From Prauserella endophytica (GTDB taxonomy: Bacteria; Actinomycetota; Actinomycetes; Mycobacteriales; Pseudonocardiaceae): a stretch of DNA of 55,418 nucleotides. The translations under genes and the position numbers were made by a program. Positions within the stretch are counted from its first letter, which is position 1. Every line of letters begins with the position of its first letter. This document shows positions 8,572 to 17,224 of this stretch, piece by piece. The stretch is from the NCBI RefSeq assembly GCF_005146945.1, contig NZ_SWMS01000009.1:206439-261856 (forward strand). The letters run 5' to 3'. Under the pieces are notes generated by a model. The model did not search any database. It had not been told where the DNA came from and saw only the letters and a list, made by a program, of their open reading frames with translations.

Positions 8572-9465
8572 ATGGACAAGCTGTTCGACTTCGAACTGAC
8601 CGCACGCCTGCTCGGCCTGGACTTCGTGCAGATGGCGCTGCTCGCCGCGGCCGTGCTCGGCCTCGTCGCCGGCACCCTCGGCCCGCTCATCGTGATGCGC
8701 CGGATGTCGTTCGCCGTCCACGGCACCGCCGAGCTGGCCTTCACCGGCGCCGCCGCGGCGCTGCTGCTCGGCATCGGCGTCAGCTACGGCGCGCTGCTGG
8801 GCGCGGTGGTTGCCGCGCTGCTGCTCGGGTTGCTCGGCGGCCGCGAGTCAGAGCGCGACTCCGTCATCGGCGTGATCCTCTCCTTCGGGCTCGGTCTCGG
8901 CGTGCTCCTGCTGTGGTTCTACGAGGGCAGGGCGTCCAACAAGTTCGGCATCCTCGTCGGCCAGATCGTCGCGGTCGAGCCGCAGGACCTCACAGCGCTG
9001 CTGGTCGCGGCGGTCGTGGTGCTGGTGGTGCTCGGCCTCATCTACCGGCCGCTGCTGTTCGCGAGCGTCGACCCCGGGGTCGCGGTTGCCAGGGGTGTGC
9101 CGGTGCATCTGCTGTCGCCGCTGTTCGCGGTGCTCGTCGGCATCGCGACCGCGCTGGGCGTCCAGATCGTCGGCGCGCTGCTGGTGGTGGCGCTCATGGT
9201 CACGCCCGCCGCCGCGGCGGCCAGGCTCACGGCCAGCCCGCTGCGGGCCACGGTGCTCGCCGTGGTCTTCGCGGAGATCGCCGCGATCGGCGGCATCGTG
9301 CTCTCGCTCGCGCCCGGCGCGCCGGTGAGCTTCTTCGTCACCGCGATCTCGTTCACCATCTACCTGGTGTGCCGCCTGGTCGCCTACGTGCGGGGCCGCG
9401 AGCGGCGCGGTGCCGTCGACGCCGTCAGTGCAGCATCAGCAGTACCTGCAGCTCACCAACGATGA
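8572..9465 (+). CDS. znuB: Zinc ABC transporter permease ZnuB
   Basis: A 297-residue membrane permease of the ABC-3 family with about eight hydrophobic segments. Conserved elements include MRRMSFAVHGTAELAFTGAA near residue 40 (coupling region) and GALLVVALMVTPAAAA near residue 205. The ATG at 8572 lies 5 bp behind the znuC stop. Its last 41 bp overlap the convergent DUF445 gene tail-to-tail, so the end of the znu transcript must run into antisense of that gene unless termination is internal. Confidence 0.93.
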   Translation: MDKLFDFELTARLLGLDFVQMALLAAAVLGLVAGTLGPLIVMRRMSFAVHGTAELAFTGAAAALLLGIGVSYGALLGAVVAALLLGLLGGRESERDSVIGVILSFGLGLGVLLLWFYEGRASNKFGILVGQIVAVEPQDLTALLVAAVVVLVVLGLIYRPLLFASVDPGVAVARGVPVHLLSPLFAVLVGIATALGVQIVGALLVVALMVTPAAAAARLTASPLRATVLAVVFAEIAAIGGIVLSLAPGAPVSFFVTAISFTIYLVCRLVAYVRGRERRGAVDAVSAASAVPAAHQR

Positions 9466-10654
9466 AGCCGATGACGCCGCCCACCACGATGAGCTTCCAC
9501 TCGTCCTGCCGGAAGGCGGGCCGCAGCAGGCCCTCGTACTCCACCGGCGTCAGCTTCATCATCCGCTCCTCGACCATGTTGGCGACGTTCATCGCCTTGG
9601 TGAGGTAGCCCTCCGCGTGGGAGACGGTGTCGGGCATCCGCTCGATCGCCTTCGCCGCTGCCGCACGCTTCATCTCCTCGAGCCGCCTGGTCCCGATGGC
9701 CACGGTGACCAGCGGCTTCGCGGCGCTGGCCTGCTCGTCGATCGCCTCGGCCACCATGCGCCGGATCATCGCCATCAGCCGGTCGGAGCGCGGGCCGCGC
9801 AGGATCGACTCCATCAGGTTCGGCACGGTCAGCACCTCGCGGGCGATCAGCTCGCCGTACTGCCGCGCGACCTCTGTGCGCCGCCGCTGGAACTTGCCCT
9901 GCAACGTGAAGCGGTGGAAGACGCGGACCGGCTCGCGGGGGACGAAGATCAGCTTGATCGCGAGCCAGTCGGTGAAGAAGCCGATGCAGGCACCGAAGAT
10001 CGGCATCACCAGCGGTTCCTTCGTCACCGCCCAGATGACCGACTGCACGATGCCGAGCACGAATCCGAAGTAGATGCCGGAGCGGGCGATGAACGCCATC
10101 TCGGGCCGCGACGTCTCGCGGATGAGCCGCACCAGCAGCGCCTTGTCCTGCGTCAGGCGCTGCACTGTCATGTGCTTGACGTCGAGGACGTCGTCGAGGT
10201 TCTCCCGCACCTCGTCCATGAGCTGCCGGACGAGCCGGGGTGAGGACGCCTGCAGCTGCTTGACGATCAGCTCCTGCGCCATCGGCGGCAGCCGGTCCCA
10301 CATGCGCGGGTGGTACTCGGCGAGCACGTCGCGAGCGATGTCGTCGACGGCCCGCAGCAACGGCTGCTCGATCTCGCGCGCGATCCGCCCGGAGTCGATC
10401 CGGTCGAACACATCGCGAATATCGAGCAAATTCGCGGTGAGCAGATCGGTCGCGATCGCGGCCATGCGCCCGCCGTGCCGGGGGACCACGCCCTGCCAGC
10501 CGAGGAACGTTCCCTTGATCCCGGTCCACTCCAGCGGCCGGAACATCATCTCGATGGCGACCCGTTTGGTGACGTAGCCGATCAGCGCGGCGACGAACGG
10601 GATGGCCGCGTACAGCGGCCAGTGCCGTGCGATGTCGTCGAGGACCGCGTCCAA
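9425..10654 (-). CDS. DUF445 family membrane protein
   Basis: A protein of about 409 residues of the DUF445 family (relatives of B. subtilis YheB), with no established function. A hydrophobic segment lies near the N-terminus (LYAAIPFVAALIGYVTKR), another pair mid-protein, and one at the C-terminus (LIVVGGVIGFIVGELQVLL). The family hallmark MMFRPLEW sits shortly after the first membrane segment. No ATG or GTG gives a sensible start. I propose TTG at 10654, preceded by GGGGAGGG about 10 bp upstream; the open frame itself runs further up. It is divergent from the coiled-coil gene, sharing a promoter region of about 110 bp. Confidence 0.8.
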   Translation of the reverse strand: MDAVLDDIARHWPLYAAIPFVAALIGYVTKRVAIEMMFRPLEWTGIKGTFLGWQGVVPRHGGRMAAIATDLLTANLLDIRDVFDRIDSGRIAREIEQPLLRAVDDIARDVLAEYHPRMWDRLPPMAQELIVKQLQASSPRLVRQLMDEVRENLDDVLDVKHMTVQRLTQDKALLVRLIRETSRPEMAFIARSGIYFGFVLGIVQSVIWAVTKEPLVMPIFGACIGFFTDWLAIKLIFVPREPVRVFHRFTLQGKFQRRRTEVARQYGELIAREVLTVPNLMESILRGPRSDRLMAMIRRMVAEAIDEQASAAKPLVTVAIGTRRLEEMKRAAAAKAIERMPDTVSHAEGYLTKAMNVANMVEERMMKLTPVEYEGLLRPAFRQDEWKLIVVGGVIGFIVGELQVLLMLH

Positions 10655-10768
10655 GTCAGACGTCCCTCCCCACGTGGGCGCAGCGTTGCACGCACAGTAT
10701 CGGGCGAGTCCAGAAAGCGTCCGTTTGGAGGTATGGGATTCAGCCTGTGGACTCATTAAGGTTGCCGA

Positions 10769-11704
10769 ATGGCAGAAGCCGGAGCACCCCCCAACCCCAC
10801 CAGGTCCACCCAGTTCACCACGGTCTTCCGGGGCTACGACCAGGTACAGGTCGACGAGCACCTGAAGAAGATGGCCGCCGAGCTCAAGCGCACCTCCCGC
10901 AGCCGGGACGAGGCCACGGCGTCGGTCGCCGACCTCACCAAGGCGCTCAGCTACGCGCAGCAGGAGCTCACCGAGGCCAAGGCGGCGCTGACCCGCATGG
11001 TCGAGGACCCGTCAGGGCCCGCGGCCATGAGCGAGCGCGTCAAGACGATGATGCAGCTCGCCGAGGAGGAGATCGCCGACCTCCGCAAGAAGGCCGAGGA
11101 GGAAGCCGCGGCCACGCGTTCGGCGGCCGACGCCTACGCGGACAAGACCCGCGAGAAGGCCCGCGCGGAGGCCGAAAAGCTGGCCGCCGAGGCCGAGCAG
11201 GAGCGCAACCGCCTCGACGCCGAGGCCAAGGAGCGCCGCACGGCGGCCGAGCGGAAGTCGCAGGAGAGCATCGCCGCCGCCGAGAAGGCCTCCGCCGACA
11301 AGATCGCGAACGCGGAGAAGGCGTCGGCCGAGAAGATCGCCGCCGCGGAGAAGAAGTCCGCCGAGGAGATCGCCGCGGCCGAGAAGAAGTCCGCGGAGAG
11401 CATCGCCGCCGCCGAGAAGGCGTCCGCGGAGAGCATCGCGGCCAAGACCGCCGAGGCCGAGCGCCGCGCGGAGGAGCTCGAGTCCACCGCGAAGGCCCGC
11501 TCCGAGAAGATGATCGCCGAGGCCGAGAGCAAGCTCGCCGACGCCAACGCCAAGCGCACCGAGGCGCTCGAACTGCGCAGCCTCGTCGCCGACCGCCTCG
11601 CCGCGAGCCACACCGCGCTGCAGGAGGCCATCGAGCGGCTCGGCCCCTCACCCGAGGCGGAGAAGGTGAGCAAGAAGAAGGAGCCCGCCACCCAGCCCGC
11701 CTGA
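10769..11704 (+). CDS. DivIVA-like coiled-coil protein
   Basis: A 311-residue, almost entirely helical protein. The start resembles a DivIVA N-terminal membrane-binding domain (FTTVFRGYDQVQVDEHLKKM, residues about 16-35), followed by Ala/Glu/Lys-rich coiled coil to the end. Six 11-residue repeats of the type EKKSAEEIAAA (residues about 161-226) form a right-handed hendecad coil encoded by 33-bp tandem repeats. DivIVA/Wag31 relatives in actinobacteria mark curved membranes and organise polar growth. This is likely a paralogue rather than Wag31 itself, because the ftsZ-region context is absent and the C-terminal half is atypical. Confidence 0.75.
   Translation: MAEAGAPPNPTRSTQFTTVFRGYDQVQVDEHLKKMAAELKRTSRSRDEATASVADLTKALSYAQQELTEAKAALTRMVEDPSGPAAMSERVKTMMQLAEEEIADLRKKAEEEAAATRSAADAYADKTREKARAEAEKLAAEAEQERNRLDAEAKERRTAAERKSQESIAAAEKASADKIANAEKASAEKIAAAEKKSAEEIAAAEKKSAESIAAAEKASAESIAAKTAEAERRAEELESTAKARSEKMIAEAESKLADANAKRTEALELRSLVADRLAASHTALQEAIERLGPSPEAEKVSKKKEPATQPA
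11249..11446 (+). repeat. 33-bp in-frame tandem repeats
   Basis: Six consecutive 33-bp units (starts 11249, 11282, 11315, 11348, 11381, 11414) encode hendecads such as EKASAEKIAAA within the coiled-coil gene. The arrangement is a candidate for copy-number variation between strains. Confidence 0.8.
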
Positions 11705-11733
11705 TCGCGGTCCACACCAGAGCTGGTCGGGTA

Positions 11734-11790
11734 CTGCAGTGAAGGCCACCCTCACTGCGTTCAACGCAGTGAGGGTGGCCTTCACTGCAG
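11734..11790. repeat. Dispersed hairpin element, copy 1 (perfect palindrome)
   Basis: A perfect inverted repeat with 28-bp arms around a single central base; the arms begin CTGCAGTGAAGGCCACC. It starts 30 bp behind the stop codon of the coiled-coil gene. Similar elements occur at 25656, 26785 and 41491. There is no T-run, so if it terminates transcription it does so as an I-shaped hairpin. Confidence 0.9.
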
Positions 11791-11913
11791 TGGGGTGTGC
11801 CCTCATGCGCTCCACTGTGGAATCGTCCACTCCAGACCGTCACGGCCGGGCTCGCGCAACGTCACCCAATGCTGCGGCTTGGTAACGATCGAGCTGCCGA
11901 CGCTGGTTGAAGA

Positions 11914-12615
11914 GTGCAGTATTTCCGGGTGAACTCGGATGTCGCAGACAAAAAATCGTTGCCCGTCGACTTCGCCGTGTACGGGCTCGACTGGGGTTTC
12001 CGGGGCCCTCGCTGGGTGGACTTCTTCGAAGGGACCCCGGACGGCCGGCCGTGGGCGTTGTGGCTCGGTCACCGGCAGCAGGAGAGTGAGCACGGGGTTC
12101 GGATCGGCACGCTGCCGAGGCCTCGCTACGACGAGACCATGTGCCCCAACGGCGGCGACCCGCTCGCGGAGGTGGCCTTCGGCGGCGCGTTCGGCCTGGT
12201 CAACCTGACCCTTCCGGACGGGTCCGTGCCGCGCCCCGATGGGCTGATCCTCGCGCTCGTCGAGCACGCGGAGAAGCAAGCAAAGCGGTACGAGGAATGG
12301 CCGCAGGTCACCTGGCGGGTCGAGGGCGAGCCGGTGCGGGCACGGGTTTGGCACTTCGCGGGCGCGTGGGCGGGCTTCACCACCGAGTTGCCCGACGCGT
12401 ACGTGGTCGCGATCGGCATCGGGTTGCCGCCGGAGGAGACGCATCTGGTGCGGATCGACAAGACCGACTCCTACGGCACCGACTTCGGCGCGCCGCTGAG
12501 CCTCACGGATCTGGGCAAGCACAAGAGCAACCGGCCCGAGGCGTGGCTGCCGCCGCCTCAGCGCGACGGCTTCCACCCCGACCAGCTCGCTCTCGTGCCC
12601 GAAACCGAACATTGA
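11914..12615 (+). CDS. Hypothetical protein
   Basis: I do not recognise this protein of about 233 residues. It is soluble, with no signal peptide or membrane segment. Notable are a run of aromatic residues near the N-terminus (YGLDWGFRGPRWVDFF), PRPRYDETMCPNGGDPL in the middle and a Pro-rich C-terminus. GC-rich third positions support real coding. The GTG at 11914 is used; GTG at 11929 is equally likely because neither has a clear ribosome-binding site. It is followed after 47 bp by the symporter gene but nothing shows a functional link. Confidence 0.65.
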   Translation: MQYFRVNSDVADKKSLPVDFAVYGLDWGFRGPRWVDFFEGTPDGRPWALWLGHRQQESEHGVRIGTLPRPRYDETMCPNGGDPLAEVAFGGAFGLVNLTLPDGSVPRPDGLILALVEHAEKQAKRYEEWPQVTWRVEGEPVRARVWHFAGAWAGFTTELPDAYVVAIGIGLPPEETHLVRIDKTDSYGTDFGAPLSLTDLGKHKSNRPEAWLPPPQRDGFHPDQLALVPETEH

Positions 12616-12662
12616 CCGCCGTACCCTAGTGACGTGGATCACTGACTCGATAGGGTCCCGGT

Positions 12663-14276
12663 ATGGGACGAAGCGACGATGCTGAAGGCGGGCGTACGCA
12701 GAGCGTCACGTCGGCCCTGCTCTCCGGAAGTACCTATCGCGGGCTGGCCGAACAGAAGCTGACGCCGGCCGAGGAACGGTTCGAACGAGCGCGGAGAACG
12801 GTGGGCTTCGTTCTCGCGCCGCTGGTGACGATCGTCTTCCTCTTCGTGCCGACCGCGCTCGACTCCTCGCAGCAACAGCTCGCGGCCGTGCTGCTGGGCG
12901 TGGTGGTGCTCTGGGTGTGCGAACCGGTGCCGATCCCGGTCGGCGGCCTCATCGGTGTCGCCACGATCGTGATACTCGGCGTGCTACCCGCCGACGACGT
13001 GCTGGCGCCCTTCGGCTCGTCGACGGTGTTCGTGTTCATCGGCGCGTTCATCCTGGCGCAGGCCATGCTGCGGCACGGCCTCGCGCGCAGGTTCGCGTTC
13101 CGGATCCTGAGCCTGCCGGGTGTCGGCAAGAGCACGTGGCGCGTGATCGTCGCGCTCGGCGTTGTCACGTGTGTCCTCTCGGCGTTCATCTCCAACACGG
13201 CGACCGTCGCGATGCTGCTGCCGACGGCGGTCGGACTGCTGTCGGTGATCGCGGAGCTCATCCGGGGGCAGACGCCGGAGGGGCAGCGCTTCGATCCGCT
13301 GCGGCTGCGCGTCGGCATCGCGCTGATGCTCGTGCTCGCCTACGGCGCGAGCGTCGGTGGCCTGCTGACGCCGATCGGCTCCCCGCCGAACCTCATCGGC
13401 AGGGAGCTGATCGAGGAGGCGACCGGCGAGCGCATCTCCTTCCTGCAGTGGACGATCACGGCGCTGCCCGCCTGCGCGGTGATGTTCGCGGTGCTCGTCA
13501 CCGTGCTGATCCTGCTGAACCGGCCGGAGATCAAGCGGTTGACCGGCGTCGAGGAGTACGTCGCCAGTGAGCGCGCGAAGCTCGGCAAGCTCTCGCGTGC
13601 GGAGTGGAACACGCTGATCGCGTTCCTGGTCACCGTGGTGCTGTGGGTGGCACCGGGCATCGTGGCACTGGTCGCGGGTGGTGACTCGGCGGCGTACGAG
13701 ACGATCAGCAATCGCCTCGACGAGGGCATCGTGGCCGTCGTCGGCGCGGCGTTGCTGTTCCTGCTGCCGGTGAACTGGCCGGAGCGCAGGTTCACGCTCA
13801 CGTGGACCGAGGCGGCGCGGATCGACTGGGGCACGGTACTGCTGTTCGGGACGGGCATCATCTTCGGCACGCTGCTGAGGGACACGGGTCTCGCCGAGCG
13901 CGTCGGCACGGGTCTGGCGAACGGACTGGGCTTCACGAGCAGCGTGTCGCTGGTGATCTTCGCGGTGCTGATGGCGATCGTGGTGTCGGAGACGACGTCG
14001 AACACGGCCTCCGCGGCGGTCGTGGTGCCGATCATCATCCCGATCGCGGAGGCGGCGGGCGTCAACCCGTTCATCCCCGCATTGGCGGCGACGTTCGCCG
14101 CGTCGTTCGGCTTCATGCTGCCGGTGTCTACGCCACAGAACGCGATCGTCTACGGGTCCGGCGCGGTGCCGATCACGAAGATGATCCGCTCCGGTTTCGT
14201 CTTCGACATCGCGGGCGCGATCCTGATCATGCTGCTGATCCCGCTCATGATCGCTGCCGTCGGGTTGGGTGGTTGA
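12663..14276 (+). CDS. SLC13/DASS-family anion symporter
   Basis: A 537-residue membrane protein with about eleven hydrophobic segments. The two family SNT motifs, which form the sodium/substrate site, are visible as SNTATVAM (about residue 178) and SETTSNTASAAVV (about residue 443). GSPPNLIG and the C-terminal VSTPQNAIVYGSG are also typical. Known members import dicarboxylates, citrate or sulfate with sodium. The substrate cannot be told here, because no metabolic gene is adjacent. The hydrophilic N-terminus of about 50 residues is longer than usual. Its 3' end overlaps the convergent reductase gene by 32 bp. Confidence 0.9.
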   Translation: MGRSDDAEGGRTQSVTSALLSGSTYRGLAEQKLTPAEERFERARRTVGFVLAPLVTIVFLFVPTALDSSQQQLAAVLLGVVVLWVCEPVPIPVGGLIGVATIVILGVLPADDVLAPFGSSTVFVFIGAFILAQAMLRHGLARRFAFRILSLPGVGKSTWRVIVALGVVTCVLSAFISNTATVAMLLPTAVGLLSVIAELIRGQTPEGQRFDPLRLRVGIALMLVLAYGASVGGLLTPIGSPPNLIGRELIEEATGERISFLQWTITALPACAVMFAVLVTVLILLNRPEIKRLTGVEEYVASERAKLGKLSRAEWNTLIAFLVTVVLWVAPGIVALVAGGDSAAYETISNRLDEGIVAVVGAALLFLLPVNWPERRFTLTWTEAARIDWGTVLLFGTGIIFGTLLRDTGLAERVGTGLANGLGFTSSVSLVIFAVLMAIVVSETTSNTASAAVVVPIIIPIAEAAGVNPFIPALAATFAASFGFMLPVSTPQNAIVYGSGAVPITKMIRSGFVFDIAGAILIMLLIPLMIAAVGLGG

Positions 14277-14874
14277 CGCGGTAGCGCAGGTGCGTCACGG
14301 TGGGCGAGCTGATCACCTCGACGGGCTCCATGGCCAGCCCGTTGACCCCGTCGAGGAGCCGCTCACCGGCGCCGATGGTCACGGGAACGAGGTGCAGCAC
14401 GAGCTCGTCGAGCAACCCGGCGGCGAGGTACTGGCGCACGGTGGCGGCCCCGCCGGCGATCTCGACGTCCCGTTCCCCAGCGGCGGCGAGAGCCTGCTCG
14501 AGCGCCGACTCGATGCCGTCGGTGACGAAGGTGAACGTCGTCCCACCCTGCATCTTCAGAGGCGCCCGCTCGTGGTGGGTCAGTACGAAAACGGGCGCGT
14601 GGTAGGGCGGTTCGGCGCCCCACCACCCGGTCCAGCTCTCGTCCCAGGCGCCGCGCCCTGGCCCGAACATGTTGCGCCCCATGATGTGCGCGCCGGTGTT
14701 GGCGTGGATGTCGGCGAGCACCTGCTTGTCGCGCTCACGCCCTGGCAGATCGGTCTCGAACATCCAAGCGGTCAGCGCAGCGGCCCCGGTGCCGAAGGGG
14801 TTGTCGAGGTTCTGTCCCGGCCCGGCGGTGAAGCCGTCGAGCGAGATGGCGAGGTTGGCGGTCACGATGGTCAT
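14245..14874 (-). CDS. Dihydrofolate reductase family protein (RibD C-terminal type)
   Basis: A 209-residue NADPH-dependent reductase-like protein of the RibD_C/DHFR superfamily. The N-terminus TANLAISLDGFTAGP is the typical first strand and loop, IMGRNMFGPGRGAW resembles the cofactor-binding helix, and VEIAGGAATVRQYLAAGLLDEL is the conserved nucleotide-binding region. I take the ATG at 14874; upstream codons look non-coding. Genes of this type in actinobacteria are mostly stand-alone with unknown substrates and are not true folate enzymes. Confidence 0.88.
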   Translation of the reverse strand: MTIVTANLAISLDGFTAGPGQNLDNPFGTGAAALTAWMFETDLPGRERDKQVLADIHANTGAHIMGRNMFGPGRGAWDESWTGWWGAEPPYHAPVFVLTHHERAPLKMQGGTTFTFVTDGIESALEQALAAAGERDVEIAGGAATVRQYLAAGLLDELVLHLVPVTIGAGERLLDGVNGLAMEPVEVISSPTVTHLRYRVNHPTRRQRS

Positions 14875-14942
14875 GCCGGGTAGACACGGGTGGGCGGCAA
14901 AACTCATCGGCGCGGCCCAGACCCGGCAGCGACAATCATGAG

Positions 14943-15479
14943 ATGGACGGTCGCGACCGGTTGTGCGCATTCGTAGCTGAGCTGCTGTCACTCCTGCGCA
15001 GCCGCGACCAGGATGTTCTATGGAGCTCCTTCGCCACGGTCGAGGACGCCATCGCCGAACTGGAGCACTTGCGCGACCGCATCGCCGACGGAGATCCGGA
15101 CGCACGTCGTCGGCTCAAGCTGCTGTGTTCACCTACGGGCGCGATCGAGGAGATCGCCATCTCCAGCGGATGGGCCGACACCTGGTCAGGCTCATCGACG
15201 GCAAGTACCGATCGGCGTGGAGTTAGGAATCCGGTGCCGATGTTCGAAGGTCGTCCACGCGTCGTGCCTGACATCTTGGCCGGAGGGGGCAGGAGTGCAC
15301 ACTGGACCGATGCCGCTCCGGGGCGACGAACTGGCCACTCCCGTCGTTTGGAGGGTGACCGGTCATGGTTGCTTTCCTCATGCAGCCAGTGTCGATGGGC
15401 GATGGTGGGTGCTGCGGGTCAACCACTGGCCAGACCATCCGCTGTACTCGCTGCTCATCGATGCTGTCTGGCGCGGTGA
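14943..15479 (+). CDS. Hypothetical protein, probably frameshifted near 15180
   Basis: The first 80 or so codons (to GWADTW at about 15185) read like a genuine small helical protein: MDGRDRLCAFVAELLSLLRS, then VEDAIAELEHLRDRIADG. After that the frame becomes Ser/Arg/Gly-rich and overlaps the next gene by 185 bp. One frame over, at the same place, the reading RLIDGKYRSAWS ends at a TAG at 15226 and would give a compact protein of about 94 residues. I therefore suspect a one-base frameshift (mutation or sequencing error), with the true end at 15226. I do not recognise the family. Confidence 0.5.
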   Translation: MDGRDRLCAFVAELLSLLRSRDQDVLWSSFATVEDAIAELEHLRDRIADGDPDARRRLKLLCSPTGAIEEIAISSGWADTWSGSSTASTDRRGVRNPVPMFEGRPRVVPDILAGGGRSAHWTDAAPGRRTGHSRRLEGDRSWLLSSCSQCRWAMVGAAGQPLARPSAVLAAHRCCLAR

Positions 15480-15654
15480 CCTCTCGTTCGACGACGGCGA
15501 TGGCTGGTGGCCGCGGGCATGGCAGGAAGCAACGCGAGGAGGGCTGCCTGAACTCAGCCGCGCGGAACTGAACGCCGCGTTGGGGCCGGTGCAAGGCTTC
15601 ACGGCGTACGGCAGCGAATCCGGACGGTCGTGCGATTGCTTCTTCTGTCTCTAG
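15295..15654 (+). CDS. Hypothetical protein
   Basis: A soluble protein of 119 residues of unknown function. It is rich in Trp and Asp, as in FDDGDGWWPRAWQEA near residue 70, and ends in SCDCFFCL with three closely spaced cysteines. I start at GTG 15295, where GGAGGGGG lies 6 bp upstream; the ATG at 15310 is the alternative. The short distance to the preceding small gene (if that ends at 15226) suggests a two-gene unit. The repeat-poor, slightly less GC-rich sequence of both genes suggests recent acquisition, but that is weak evidence. Confidence 0.65.
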   Translation: MHTGPMPLRGDELATPVVWRVTGHGCFPHAASVDGRWWVLRVNHWPDHPLYSLLIDAVWRGDLSFDDGDGWWPRAWQEATRGGLPELSRAELNAALGPVQGFTAYGSESGRSCDCFFCL

Positions 15655-15688
15655 CGCGGACCACGTCGCAGGCCGCCGCCGATCTCGT

Positions 15689-17125
15689 TCAAAACTGGTA
15701 GTACAAAAACGGGCTGAAGGTGCCCGTCGCCACCAGGATCGCGGCATAGGCCAGGCCCACCGTCATGATGCCGATCCGCAGCACCGTCGCCGGTCTGCTG
15801 CGCGCCGACTCCAGCAGCGGGCCCGTCACCGGGTGCGCCGGCAGGAAGAAGATCGCCGCCGCGCCCAGCAGGAGCACGAGTCTTTGGTTCGTCAGCGACG
15901 CCTCGACCAGCTCCGACAGGCCGTCGAAATCGGGCACCAGCATGTGCCCCAGCATCGTCAGCGCCTGCCCCATGTCGGGTGAGCGGAACAGCACCCAGCC
16001 GAAGATCGCCAGCACCAGCGTCAGCGCCCGCCGCGCCACACGCGCCGCCGAGTCCTTCGGCGCCTTGTCCCAGCCGCACGCGCGCTCGATGATCAGCAGC
16101 GCACCGTGGTAGACGCCCCACACCACGAACGTCCACGCCGCACCGTGCCAGAACCCCGTCAGCACGAAAACGATGCACAGGTTCCGATACGTCTTGCGCG
16201 CGCCGGCGCGGTTGCCGCCCAGCGGGATGTAGACGTAGTCGCGGAACCACCGCGACAGCGACATGTGCCAGCGCCGCCAGAACTCCGTGATCGTCACCGA
16301 GGAGTACGGCCGCGCGAAGTTCTCCGGGAGCCGGAAGCCCAGCATCCGGCCGAGCCCGATCGCCATGTCCGAGTAGCCGGAGAAGTCGAAGTAGAGCTGC
16401 AGCGTGTACCCGATCGCGCCGAGCCAGGCGATCGCGAACGTCATCTCGTCGGCCGGGGTCGCGAAGCACGCGTCGACCATCGGGGCGAGCGAGTCGGCGA
16501 TCACGGCCTTTTTGACCAGGCCCAGTGCGAACCGCGGGAACCCGGCTGCGATGTCGTCGAAGCGGTGCGAACGGTGCTGCGGCAGCTGGTCGGCGATCTC
16601 CCGGTACCGCACGATCGGGCCCGCCGCGAGCTGCGGGAACATCGAGATGTACGTCGCGAACGACACCGGATTGCGCAGCGCGTGCCGCTCACCCCGGTAG
16701 ATGTCGACCACGTACGAGATGTGGTGGAACGTGAAGAACGAGATGCCGATCGGCAGCGCCAGCTCCGCGATCGGGAAGTCGCCGCCGAACAGCTGGGCGA
16801 ACCAGGCGATCTGCTCGGTCGCGAAGCCCGCGTACTTCCACACCAGCAGGATCGACAGGTCGAACGCGATCACGCCGATGAGCAGCCAGCGGCGCCGATT
16901 GTCCGGTCGCATCCCCCATTCGTCGGGTTCCAGCGCGGGACCCGCCGCGAAGTTGATCACCATGCACGCGAGCAGCAGCAGCGTGAACGAACCGGCGCCC
17001 GTCGCGTAGAAGAGCAGGCTCGCCACCGCGACGATGCCGTTGCGCCAGCTCCGCGGGCACAACAGCACCGCGATGAGCACCGCGGGCATGAAGTACCACA
17101 GGAAGAGTGGCGAGACGAACGACAT
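15689..17125 (-). CDS. MBOAT family O-acyltransferase (AlgI-like)
   Basis: A 478-residue integral membrane protein with about ten hydrophobic segments. The MBOAT core is clear: TEFWRRWHMSLSRWFRDYV (about residues 280-298) and the catalytic His in FVLTGFWHGAAWTF. AlgI-type members move acyl groups, usually acetyl, across the membrane onto exopolysaccharides or wall polymers, typically with a separate SGNH-type partner; no such partner gene is adjacent here. ATG 17125 is chosen over an in-frame extension because AGGGGG lies 9 bp upstream. Confidence 0.9.
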   Translation of the reverse strand: MSFVSPLFLWYFMPAVLIAVLLCPRSWRNGIVAVASLLFYATGAGSFTLLLLACMVINFAAGPALEPDEWGMRPDNRRRWLLIGVIAFDLSILLVWKYAGFATEQIAWFAQLFGGDFPIAELALPIGISFFTFHHISYVVDIYRGERHALRNPVSFATYISMFPQLAAGPIVRYREIADQLPQHRSHRFDDIAAGFPRFALGLVKKAVIADSLAPMVDACFATPADEMTFAIAWLGAIGYTLQLYFDFSGYSDMAIGLGRMLGFRLPENFARPYSSVTITEFWRRWHMSLSRWFRDYVYIPLGGNRAGARKTYRNLCIVFVLTGFWHGAAWTFVVWGVYHGALLIIERACGWDKAPKDSAARVARRALTLVLAIFGWVLFRSPDMGQALTMLGHMLVPDFDGLSELVEASLTNQRLVLLLGAAAIFFLPAHPVTGPLLESARSRPATVLRIGIMTVGLAYAAILVATGTFSPFLYYQF

Positions 17126-17224
17126 CCGGTGGGACCCCCTGGGCACGATGCGGCAACGTGACCCTAACGGAGTAGGGAGCCCCGCGTGGTGAAGACCGAC
17201 GTGAAGTGGTCTCCGCCATGCGAC

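Noticed and set aside
15689-17161. Long plus-strand frame opposite the MBOAT gene
   Set aside because: Antisense shadow with Arg/His/Asp-rich composition; the minus strand shows clear MBOAT motifs.
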